64,000 nt of DNA from Niebla homalea (taxonomy: Eukaryota > Ascomycota > Lecanoromycetes > Lecanorales > Ramalinaceae), in NCBI GenBank assembly GCA_019925105.1, contig JAHGAU010000007.1, forward strand, positions 1,674,001 through 1,738,000. The letters run 5' to 3'. This document shows positions 55,282 through 64,000 of the stretch, piece after piece. The position numbers and the translations under genes are program-made. The notes beneath the pieces were generated by a model. It had not been told where the DNA came from. It searched no databases and worked only from the letters and a program-made list of their open reading frames with translations. Every line of letters starts with the position of its first letter. The first letter of the stretch is position 1.

Positions 55282-57416
55282 ATGGACAACATTCCTTTGC
55301 CCAGCGGTGATGATGACAAGCAAGAGCATCTAACACATGCATGGGTCGAACGTCACAGGTCAATTATCCCAAATGATGCGAGCGACGAAGCCGATCGCGG
55401 ACTAGTCTCACGTCTCTACCTCCTTTGTCAAAGCATACTCCGACAATATTACCTTGCAGTGAAGGATACTTCATCGCGGGAAGTAAGAGCTGGTCTTCGT
55501 GAAGAGCTGGGGAGATTTTACCTCTGGGGAGAAGCATTTGCTGAAGGGCAATTGGACAAGGCCGTGGAATACTCCGAAGACGTACAGCGTGAGGTTCTTG
55601 ACTCTCTCGGGAGTGTAGGAATATCTTTGGTGAAGGCCTGCTCGTCAATCACGCCTACAGCGGATCCCACCTTGCCTGAGAGAACACGGCAGGAACTTTC
55701 GTATCTGGTCGAGCAAGCGCAATGCATTGCAAACGACAAAGCAATTGATCCTGAGGAATGTTATGGGGACGAAAGCAGTGGAAACGAGAGTGATGAAGAG
55801 GACTTTACCGAGAAAAGTTATGATAGGTTACTAGTTCAGAATCTTGTCAAACAGAATTGTTGGCTTGCTGAGCTGTCTCTGACACTGGAGCAAAATCTCT
55901 CTAGAGCAAGGCTGCATGAGAAGAAAATCATGTACCCCCCTGTTGTGCCGTTTGCTGTTTCTAGACCAGCACTGAGCTATGTGGGCTTGGTACGGGACAA
56001 GTTCAAGCTGGCAGGGCAAAAACTCGTTGAACGACTTGGGGAGGCCAACTGGCAACGCCATGTCAAGATACGCGAACAGCTTGATTCTTCGCAGCCCCAA
56101 TCCGAGCATCCAGCTACGTCGGCGCTCAAAGATCTGGTGGCACATTCTGTGTTCCGACCCTACTCTGCGTATCATGACTCAGGAATCGGTACAAGCGTTC
56201 CAGCGGAGACAGCTTATGCCCCATCGCATACGTCCTTTCGATCCAGCGCCTCGGAAGGTGCACGAGGCGGAATCCGCGTGCCGTCAACGCCGGCAGAGGT
56301 TGGAACATGGCAATGTTTCCAGTGCTTCCTTTGTAAAATGACGCTTTCGACCATCAGGAACCGCGTCGACTGGAAGTAAGCCTCTCCAACGGATATCTCC
56401 ACTCGCAGATACTGACAAGCCTCTGTTACTATAGGCTACATGTTTTTGCCGACCTGAAACCGTACATATGCACTTTTTCAGATTGCCCGGAAGAATTAGC
56501 ACAATTTTCCAACCGTGCAGAATGGGCGGAACACGAGTTTTCTCAGCATCGCATTGTTAGAAGCTGGAAATGCCCTCAATGCAGTGAAGCATGCATTTCC
56601 GAATCTGCCTGGGAAGATCATGTTCGAGCGCAGCATGAGACATACTGTTCACAGGCCAACCTACAGTTCGCGAAGGAGGTAGCCCTTACGATTCGAGAGA
56701 TCGAATGGATCGACAATGAAGCATGCCCCCTGTGCTGCACCAATTTGAACCTAAGCCGTCGTAGCTTCGTGAAGCATGTGGGGGCACATATGGAGGAAAT
56801 TGCACTAATCGCTCTACCACGCAATGTCGATGAGGATGAAGATCAAGCCTCCCAAACTTTCGATTGGGATCAGTCTTCAGTCAATTGGTCTCCTGTCCTG
56901 TCGCGACCGCTTCCCGAGAGCGTTCATAACGCCTGGAATAATCTTGATAGGTTTACGCGCACGAACAAAGCCTCAACGCCGCATGGCAACAATCAGCTCT
57001 TCTCAGTCTCTCGATCAAGTGCCTCCGAATGCGCAAGAGACTCAGTACATGTACCTCCATCGCCCGTCGAGGTGGACGCAGGGAAGCTCTTCCGATCTTT
57101 TTCGCCCCAGCCGACGGAACAACACGAGGATGACTCGACCATCAAATGTATCTGTGGATTCGAGCATGACGATGGCAGTAGCGTTCTTTGCGACAGATGC
57201 GACACTTGGCAGCATACGGAATGCTACTATTACGACGAGGAAAATGACCAAGTTCCCCCAAGGGACGAGCTTGACGCAATTACACACTTATGTACCGACT
57301 GCGAACCGAAGCCCACCGACGTGCAAGCTGCGATCAAGCGGCAGAGAGCGAGGATGGGAGATTCCGGCTGGGGAGGACGACCACAAACTCTAGAAACCTG
57401 CAGCCAAGACTCATGA
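55282..57416 (+). CDS. C2H2-type zinc-finger protein with C-terminal PHD finger
   Basis: Exons 55282-56375 and 56435-57416 join in frame to give 691 aa. The N-terminal ~270 residues are helical (LYLLCQSILRQYYLAV, EELGRFYLWGEAF) with an acidic patch (GNESDEEDFTEK). Around the intron lies a Cys/His cluster. It starts WQCFQCFLCKMTLSTIRNRVDWK, then LKPYICTFSDCPEELAQFSNRAEWAEHEFSQH, WKCPQCSEACISESAWEDHVRAQH and CPLCCTNLNLSRRSFVKHVGAHMEE. These are several degenerate C2H2 fingers, as in fungal proteins with HET or ankyrin partners. A PHD finger follows at about 600-655 (CICGFEHDDGSSVLCDRCDTWQH, CTDC), a reader of histone H3 tails in many proteins. A nuclear regulator is inferred. A truncated duplicate of the intron-junction region follows immediately downstream. 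Confidence 0.85.
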
Positions 57417-57420
57417 GATG

Positions 57421-57760
57421 AAAAGTGCAAGATGACGCTGTCACGACTATCAGAAATCGCATCGATTGGAAGTAAGCGATTCGATCTAAATATCCAAGCT
57501 GAAGGCGAACTTCTCTTTCAGGATGTACGTCTTTTCGGATCTACACCCGTACATTTGCACCTTTCCAGATTGTCCGGACGAACTGGCGTCATTACAAGGC
57601 CAAGCATCCATTTCCTGGGGAGGAAATATATCGATGTTCGTACAATTCATGCAAGAAGGAGTTCACGAGAAAGGATCACCTCAGGGATCACTGCAACAGT
57701 GTGCACTATCGGGATTTTCCTGTTGAGTTGGGTGGAACTGGGGGACGATTGAAATGATAT
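57421..57760 (+). pseudogene. Truncated tandem copy of the C2H2 splice-junction region
   Basis: Starts KCKMTLS, like CKMTLS of the parent; then a one-base frame change leads to TIRNRIDWK, the same exon end and GTAAGC donor as the parent. A short intron (acceptor ctctttcag at ~57520) follows, then MYVFSDLHPYICTFPDCPDELAS, parallel to LHVFADLKPYICTFSDCPEELAQ. Similarity fades after ~57600. The intron position and phase are conserved, so this is a DNA-level partial duplication, not a retrocopy. It has no start codon and no PHD finger. Confidence 0.75.
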
Positions 57761-58847
57761 ATCGGGGTAGCCGACAAAATTGTCAATTAGCCAAGTCCTT
57801 TGGAATATGCATTAGGCAAAGCTGTATTGTTGTTAGATTGCCACTCGCTACGTTTCAAGAGTAATTTCGATATAAGACTTATAAAGAAAAGCGCAGCAGG
57901 TCTTTTTCCTATTACCGTTACTCGTCATCTGTCATTCTCAGAACAAGGAGAATATGGACAGATACAGCGGTGCTTCGACATGATGCCTATGATGAGCAAG
58001 CCTTCCCCCTTTTCACCGTCGTCTCTGCGGTCATAATGCAATGGCTCGCACCTTCCAGAGATCCCTATGTATGATTTCCCTGCTGCAATAATATCTAATA
58101 GACTTGCCCGTGCGCTCATCACTGCTCGGAAAGCACAAGTTGAGACTGATCATCCAACGCCACTCCTCATGTTGAATAGAGATTCGGGGTCAGGTGCTGG
58201 CCGTATTCATTGTGACAAAGAGGCAAGGGGGCTTACACTTTCGTTACAAAGATCCCCGACCAGCCCTGTCATGTTCGTGAGCCATGGCACTTACTTGTCG
58301 GGCAAAGTCGTTCTCGTTATGCATTATTTATGTGCAATACGATTATCCATGATTTCTCAAAGTCAAAGTAGTCAGCGTGTACTGTGCAAATTCAATCGGT
58401 CAATTACTACGTTCGACCATTCCGATGCAAATCGTTGATATTTCTCAGTTTAAACTACGCAAGTGGATTTGTAAAGTGCCATGTTGGAACGGAGCCACGT
58501 AATTTGGACCTACATCGAAAAGCATAGTCGATCTCAGATGAGAATTTGAAGCAGCCAGGGATGATGGGATATGTTGGGATCTTGTGAACAGGCTTGGTGG
58601 GCAGTGAATGTACCAACATGGCAGATGGATAGTTGGAGTGGCTTTGGGGTGGGCCCAGGTATTATGAAGGGGGATTGTGGGGTCGGTAGAGGTTATTTCC
58701 AATGCCAATGGAATCCACGTAACAGGCGGCGTTTCTCCAATTCTCCTGATCCTTTAGAAGATTTTGACGTGGTGAAGCAGTACGAACTCCGAAGCTTGCA
58801 TAGAGCATCAACGTATACGGCATGGTAATTTGTATCTATCTAAAGGG
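57761..58847. other. Intergenic, no gene seen
   Basis: About 1.1 kb. Frames at 58067-58438 and 58571-58828 have no recognisable features. Confidence 0.45.
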
Positions 58848-59462
58848 TCAAGCAATGACGCGAAATTGGCATTGCTCCCCCGGAACGACTTTCACCTCAT
58901 CAGCAGCCGGCGTCCATTCAACGCTCTTGCCCTCTGCAACTAGATCATCCATGTCTCCATGCATATATTGCTCCGTGTAGCCTTCTTGAACGCCAATCTC
59001 ATATACCTCCCCCACTGTCAGGAATTGCATCCCAATCGGGAACAGCATCTTGTACCTCTCCATGCCACCATCTTTCATCTTGTCATAGTCATACCGCTCG
59101 CTATATGGCCGGAACGAGACGGTCACCACGCTGGGTTGCCCGGGTTTCAGGCTCACGAATTCTTCCTTGTGCTCCGCATCCAGGGGCGGGATGGTGGCCG
59201 GATTGCGAAGCGGAGCATCAACGCGGGGTAGATATTCCTGCTGCCTGCTGCCGACGTTGTGCAGCGTGAGCGCGCTGTGCAGGTGTAATGGCCACAGACG
59301 GCTCCTCTTCAGCACGATAATGATGGGCTGCGAGTGTTCGATGGTCATACGCACTTCGAGCTGGGGCTCCTCGACGCTTGAAAAGGAAATCACAGGTGGG
59401 AGGTTGACGGTCACGTGTAAGCGTGGAGGCAAGTTGGCCATTGTAGACGATGTGGTAGGCAT
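58848..59462 (-). CDS. Conserved-looking unknown protein, beta-rich
   Basis: A 204-aa intronless frame from the ATG at 59462-59460; a second in-frame ATG (MANLPPRLHV) follows eight codons later and could also be used. The sequence is rich in alternating hydrophobic residues (PRLHVTVNLPPVISFSS, QPIIIVLKRSRLWPLHLHSALTLHN), suggesting an immunoglobulin-like or other beta-sandwich fold. It ends EQCQFRVIA. It has no signal peptide and no catalytic motif I can name. The even amino-acid composition and absence of an antisense competitor support a real gene. Confidence 0.65.
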   Translation of the reverse strand: MPTTSSTMANLPPRLHVTVNLPPVISFSSVEEPQLEVRMTIEHSQPIIIVLKRSRLWPLHLHSALTLHNVGSRQQEYLPRVDAPLRNPATIPPLDAEHKEEFVSLKPGQPSVVTVSFRPYSERYDYDKMKDGGMERYKMLFPIGMQFLTVGEVYEIGVQEGYTEQYMHGDMDDLVAEGKSVEWTPAADEVKVVPGEQCQFRVIA

Positions 59463-60446
59463 GACCAATTAGTCAGAGGTCCCATTCACTGGGTGTTAGT
59501 ATGTGCACCATGGCTTTTGACTGCTTTCATGTGTCGAGAGGAAACGAGGTCTTAGGCATGGGAAAGGGATATTCCAAGCATGATGATATTTACGGAACGC
59601 GTAATGGATTGTTCACGTTTCCAACACGTGTCTGCGCCTCGCACTTTTCAGTTGTCAATGCCCAATATAGCATTGGATGAGAGGCAGCGATCAGAATCCT
59701 ATGCTGGCTACGCCCCTAGCCTATGCTATCTTGGTTGGCGTTTCATGAATATGACTGGGGAAGAGCTAGTCATGGTGGGCTGATCTTGAAAATTGCGGCT
59801 GAAGCGTCGAAACATCAACATTTCTCGCTTGCACTGCCACAATTGCTTATCCTGACATATGATGGGGCCTGATAACACTCCACAAGCCTTAAGGATTCGC
59901 AAGGTTGGTGTTTCGCAACATGCACAGCATTTCAATACGGTACCTGTGAGTGCATTGTCACTGACACTGCAAGCTCATGCATTACGCTGCTGCCGTGCCA
60001 CATCTCAAACATACACCACTGTTTCTGAATGTTCATACGGTTGGATGACATAGCCCCTGGTGTGTCCCAAAATCTACTCGATCAGCTGCCTGGCGACATC
60101 GTTCGCTGCTGTAGCTAGTGATATCACGGCGTATAGGACCTGGTCCCCCAGGATTCTGCTTGTGCCTCAGTCCAACAGTGTTTGATCTGACTGCCATACG
60201 TAATTTCCACCATGGGGACTATCCTCTCTTCAGTAGCCATTGAAGGAGTTGTTGCGACTACCAAAGTTGGGTCAGACAAGGTCTAGGACAAGCATTATAA
60301 AAGCTCAGGCATCTGCAATCATGTCTTGCCATCATTGACAATAGCCTGTGCCAATTCATCTACAAGTGGTTTGAGCCCGCACCATTGTTACAAACATACT
60401 CATTGCAGCCGGGAAAAGACATCTCCAAGCAGCTATCTAGTTCGAT
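59463..60446. other. Intergenic, no gene seen
   Basis: About 1 kb between divergent genes. Only short frames without features. Confidence 0.5.
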
Positions 60447-61743
60447 ATGCATCTATACAGCTTCTTCCAAGTTCTGCCCTTGGCTTTATTTGCTGCTGCG
60501 ATTCCCCATGACATTGTCGCTGCCAAACATCAGCTCAGCAAGCGTGCCCTTCCGCCCTTGGACATCTTCCCTGACGATGCCACGGGCCAACAGCACAAGA
60601 ATGCACTGTCGGAAGCTCTCTCCGACACCCTCTTACTTGTCCAACAGGTTTCGCTGTCCTACCCTGGAGATGACGGCAGTGGTCCTTATGCAGACATCTG
60701 GTCCAAATATTTTCCCCCTGCCGACCACAAGAAGGTCCAGGGCGTCTGGAACAAGATCATGTCCGATCCCAAAAACCCTGGCCAGGGCGAGGACATTGTC
60801 CGAACGGCGGTCATAGTTGGGACCGACTTGGTTAAGCAGCAGTTAGGCACCGAGCTCTGCGACGGCGACCTGGAGGCATACACCAATCCTTTCCCTGCCG
60901 GCTTCGATCCAGGACTCCCCAATACAGCCACCTTTACCTTCTTCTGCGACCCCGCGTTCAAATTGCCCGGTCGATACGGAGACATCACCTGCGCCAAAGT
61001 TGGGGACACGCTCTCCACCAGCATGGAATTCCTCGGCGGCACCATCCTCCACGAATGGATGCACAACGACGGCATCGGCGCCCAAGGTACCGGTGGCGAC
61101 CACATTGGCGACTATAGCACCCCTCAGGACTCCAAGGCCGGCTATGGGCCTTACAAGACTCGCCAACTCCTCATCAACAAGCCGGATCAATGCATCGTAA
61201 ACGCCGACAATTTCCTTTACCTCGCCTACGAGATTATCTTCACCAAAGCATGCCTCACTGGGAATGATCGCTTCAAAGATCCCGTCCCCGATAATAGCGT
61301 AGGTGGACTTCACTTCTCCAAACTCCCCTTTCCCCATTCCCTCCCACACAAGAATTTGAATAACACTTAGCATCCAGGTCGCATCCGCTCTGCCCTCCCT
61401 GCCTGGACCCCTCACACTTACCGGCACCCTCGCAGACTCGCCCGCCCCCATGGCCACCGTTCCCCCCTTCCAGACCGCCACCAGCGGCAGCGCCCCCGCC
61501 ACCATCACCTGTGAGCACGCGGCCGATCCTGACGGCGCCATGGGTCTCTGCCCCAACCTGGCCAACGGGGGCTGGTGCGACTGCGGCAGCGCGGGCACAT
61601 TCACGACGGAGACGGGGGACAACATTTGCGGGTACACGGCCGTGCCGAGTACGGGATCGATTGCACTGACGACCACGGATTGCGCTACGGTGGTGCCGGT
61701 GACGCAGACGGTGATTCCATTGCCCGCTTCGACAGGGTCGTGA
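60447..61743 (+). CDS. Secreted HEXXH metalloprotease-like protein with Cys-rich C-terminal domain
   Basis: Exons 60447-61298 and 61378-61743 join in frame to 405 aa. It has a signal peptide (MHLYSFFQVLPLALFAAAIP), then a dibasic Kex2 site (LSKRAL, residues 32-33) suggesting a short propeptide. The protease-like region (about 40-290) has the zinc motif HEWMH (202-206), related in style to M35-like and lysine-specific fungal metalloendopeptidases. A third ligand (expected Asp or His ~20 residues on) could be one of HIGD (His219, Asp222). After the intron a Pro/Ser/Thr-rich linker leads to a Cys-rich domain (ITCEHAADPDGAMGLCPN, GGWCDCGS, NICGYTAVP) of the kind appended to secreted fungal hydrolases such as GH18 chitinases. 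It is a probable secreted protease acting on host, cell-wall or substrate protein; activity is not proven. Confidence 0.85.
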
Positions 61744-63520
61744 GAGGGTGGGGTTGGGAGTGGGAGAAGGGTATGAAGTAGACCCCGCCGGGGGGGTTCG
61801 GGACGAGGTGTGGTTCTTGTTGAAAGGGGCTTGAAGGCATGGAAAGGGGACGAAGATACAAGGCCGTCTGAAGCTGACCTTGCCTTCATCGCACAGAGTA
61901 TACGTATTCCAAAGGAAAGAGAGGAATGGTATGTGCCTGAGGGAAAAGGGACTGTTGCAAGCCAACCTTCTGTGGGGTTAGCAATCTTCTTGAGGTGTTT
62001 CCACGACGAAGCGGGCGTCAACCTAGTCAAGTGATGTAGCACGTCTGATGTGTATTATATAAGTAGCCGATTTTTATCTGCATGAGGGCTTTGCAAAACT
62101 TTGGGACCTACTTCGTGTATTAAAAACAAGATTGCCCGTATTCTTGATCGAACCGCTTGCAGAATATCTTGCTTGTCTTCTTGGCGTAGGCTGGCAGCTC
62201 TGCCACAATGTGAACTTCTCCCTTACTAATTCAACCTCTACGTCGTTATGCGATCAAGTCAAGGATATTGACATGTGTGCTTTGTACCGTCTCTTGTCAG
62301 CGTCGCCTCAACTTCACATTGTGCACACTCTTTCGAACGCGGCCCACACCACACCAATTGCGTGACGAAGCGTATGCATGTGCAATTCGCTTTCCAGTGC
62401 CTCTTGTTATTTGTTCTACGCGCCGTCTGACAATGTATAGCTACGGCGCAGTTGTTTGTATCCCCACAACTGGGCACACGACGTTATTGGGAGAGAAGGG
62501 TCATAACGAAAGGTTAGGAAAAATTCAATGGGGTTTTCATATTCTATAAGCGAATGCGGAGAGTCACCAAGGTGCTGCTCCCGAGCCTCCTCGTTGCTCA
62601 GCTCACAGTCATAGCATGGAGCATGAGCAGCAAAGTCCACGAGCAGCTCAAATCTGCAAGCTAGCAGCGTTGGAAGAGCACAACAAGCTGTCAGATCGAA
62701 GATAGAGCCAAATGCAAGATCTGAACTATTATCGTCGATCGAAAGAAAAAAACAATTGACAATGCGGTGGGTGGAACCGCACTATTGGGGACAGTCCGAA
62801 GAAGAACGGTACCGTCTAAAGTGAGATACTGTAATACTGTTTGAGAAGATCATGCTGTGAGGACAATGCTACAGGGTACTTGCCCTCTAAGTGGATTGTG
62901 CCAACGGTATGAAGAGCCCAAACGCTTTCTGATTACCTTGGCCACGCCTAGACTCCGCGATCAGAAAAAAGAGAGATGAATGGTAGAGGATCCGGACAGC
63001 CTCAGGTGAAGTGTTTCTCGCTGGCTTATTTGAATTCGTTCAATTCACCAAGGCCAAAAGTCGTAGTTGTATTCGAGGCTTCGAAGCCTTGTTCCGTGGA
63101 ATAGACTGTTCGGCTTCTTGGATAGTGAATACCTGAAAGCTCGATAGGAGCATTCAGACAGACGTATTCGTCCATACTGTTGAGATTGTGATACTGTTTG
63201 TGTCCATGAAAGAGAAAGCAAAGGCGGAAAAAGAAGTTTTGTTTTGAAGATGGGATAAATATTTTATGCATGAAGGCATACCCCTGTTTTCAAGTGGCTT
63301 GAAACATGCCCGGTTTTTTGCCGGACGCGACCGTCCCACCACCCACTTTTTGCTAAGACGGTTTTTGCATTACGCATGCACCACCACCCCACTCATAGTC
63401 GAGCAAATATCGGTCATAGGGTCTCGATGTTGGTGGCTTTGATTTTTCTGATTGCTTGTGAGGCTATACACGGTATTTGCGGTACTGCAGCCATGCCTCC
63501 CCCTCTTCCTGTCACCCTAC
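61744..63520. other. Intergenic, no gene seen
   Basis: 1.8 kb without a supported gene. Frames of up to ~93 codons (62268-62549) have no features. Confidence 0.45.
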
Positions 63521-63639
63521 CTCACCTACCTCACCTACCTCACCTACCTCACCTACCTCACCTACCTCACCTACCTCACCTACCTCACCTACCTCACCTA
63601 CCTCACCTACCTCACCTACCTCACCTACCTCACCTACCT
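63521..63639. repeat. 9-bp minisatellite, about 13 units
   Basis: Perfect tandem ctcacctac, flanked directly by two copies of gcccttcagcaa. All frames stay open (LPH or LTY on plus, GEV on minus). Confidence 0.95.
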
Positions 63640-63663
63640 GCCCTTCAGCAAGCCCTTCAGCAA
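63640..63663. repeat. Two copies of the 12-bp unit gcccttcagcaa
   Basis: These are the reverse complement of the ttgctgaagggc unit tandemly repeated at 22558-22701. They read LQQALQQ on the plus strand, continuing into EVTRNARMP. Confidence 0.9.
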
Positions 63664-64000
63664 GAGGTGACGCGCAATGCCCGTATGCCCCTACCCCAAC
63701 AGGCTCAAAAACACCGTGATTTGGATGGAGAAGCTGAGAGCCGGGCAAGGCCCTTTACCTGCACCCTCACCTGAGCCCTTTACCGGGCCCTTCACCAGGG
63801 CCCTCAGCAAGCCCTTCACCAGGCCCCTCAGCAAGAGGTGACGCGCTATGCCCGAATGCCCCCACCGCAACAGGCTCAAAAAGCCGTGATATGGATGGGG
63901 AACCTGAGACGTGAGCAAAGCCTCCCCTCACCTGAAGTAATGCGCCATGCCCGCATGCTCCCACCGCAACAGGCTTAAAAACACCGTGATATGGATGGGG
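63664..64000. repeat. Three imperfect direct repeats running off the window end
   Basis: Similar segments begin at about 63664, 63835 and 63934. Each contains gaggtgacgcgc or a variant, atgcccg, accgcaacaggct (accccaacaggct in the first) and ccgtgat.tggatgg. Between the first and second lie degenerate 12-mers (gcccttcacc, gccctcagcaa). The third is cut by the window edge. The open frame reads QQAQKHRDLDGEAE on the plus strand; whether it is coding is unknown. Confidence 0.85.

Noticed and set aside
63376..63774. 132-codon plus-strand frame with signal-peptide-like start and LPH repeats
   Set aside because: Mostly minisatellite, no ending domain; open frame follows from the 9-bp unit. Kept only as repeats.

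Overview
The window looks like a piece of nuclear genome from a filamentous ascomycete (Pezizomycotina). Protein-coding genes lie on both strands, are interrupted by short GT-AG introns (mostly about 50-90 bp), and encode typically fungal families: CCT gamma, an Lte1-type RasGEF, a TBC RabGAP, allantoicase, a ferric reductase, fungal DUF7025 AAA ATPases, DUF7580 and STAND-like N-terminal domains. I saw no tRNA, rRNA or CRISPR. Species cannot be named from the sequence.

Layout. 0-4.2 kb: an edge fragment and a multi-exon AAA ATPase. 5.6-7.3 kb: a Ser/Thr/Pro-rich unknown. 9.4-12.0 kb: an M13 (neprilysin-like) membrane metallopeptidase. 12.8-14.5 kb: a broken histidine phosphatase gene. 14.6-16.5 kb: CCT3. 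17.0-18.5 kb: a broken trichothecene-type acyltransferase. 18.5-20.8 kb: three related copies of a small membrane-protein gene, only one intact. 22.4-24.0 kb: shuffled Ty1/copia retrotransposon debris. 24.9-28.1 kb: a cir_N nuclear protein and a secreted protein made of two repeated domains. 29.8-35.0 kb: LTE1. 35.8-39.7 kb: allantoicase and a ferric reductase, convergent, with an inverted repeat between them. 40.1-42.8 kb: a pseudokinase/ZZ gene with three in-frame stops. 44.4-45.5 kb: a frameshifted ferritin-like (Rds1-type) secreted protein. 45.6-49.3 kb: an unknown four-exon gene and a small NTF2-like protein. 49.8-52.3 kb: a TBC RabGAP. 53.0-57.8 kb: a DUF7580 gene head-to-head with a C2H2/PHD gene, which has a truncated tandem copy of its splice-junction region. 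58.8-61.7 kb: an unknown conserved protein and a secreted HEXXH metalloprotease. 63.5-64 kb: minisatellites.

Housekeeping genes (CCT3, LTE1, TBC, allantoicase, M13, FRE) are intact over long spans, while accessory genes among them are broken by stops or frameshifts. The lesions fall in two classes. Some are stop-only changes compatible with C-to-T type mutation. Others are several frameshifts in GC-rich stretches, which could be either true decay or indel errors in the assembly. The intact genes do not form one pathway. The accessory part (40-43 and 53-58 kb) resembles a fungal self/non-self recognition gene neighbourhood, but that is an inference from domain types only.
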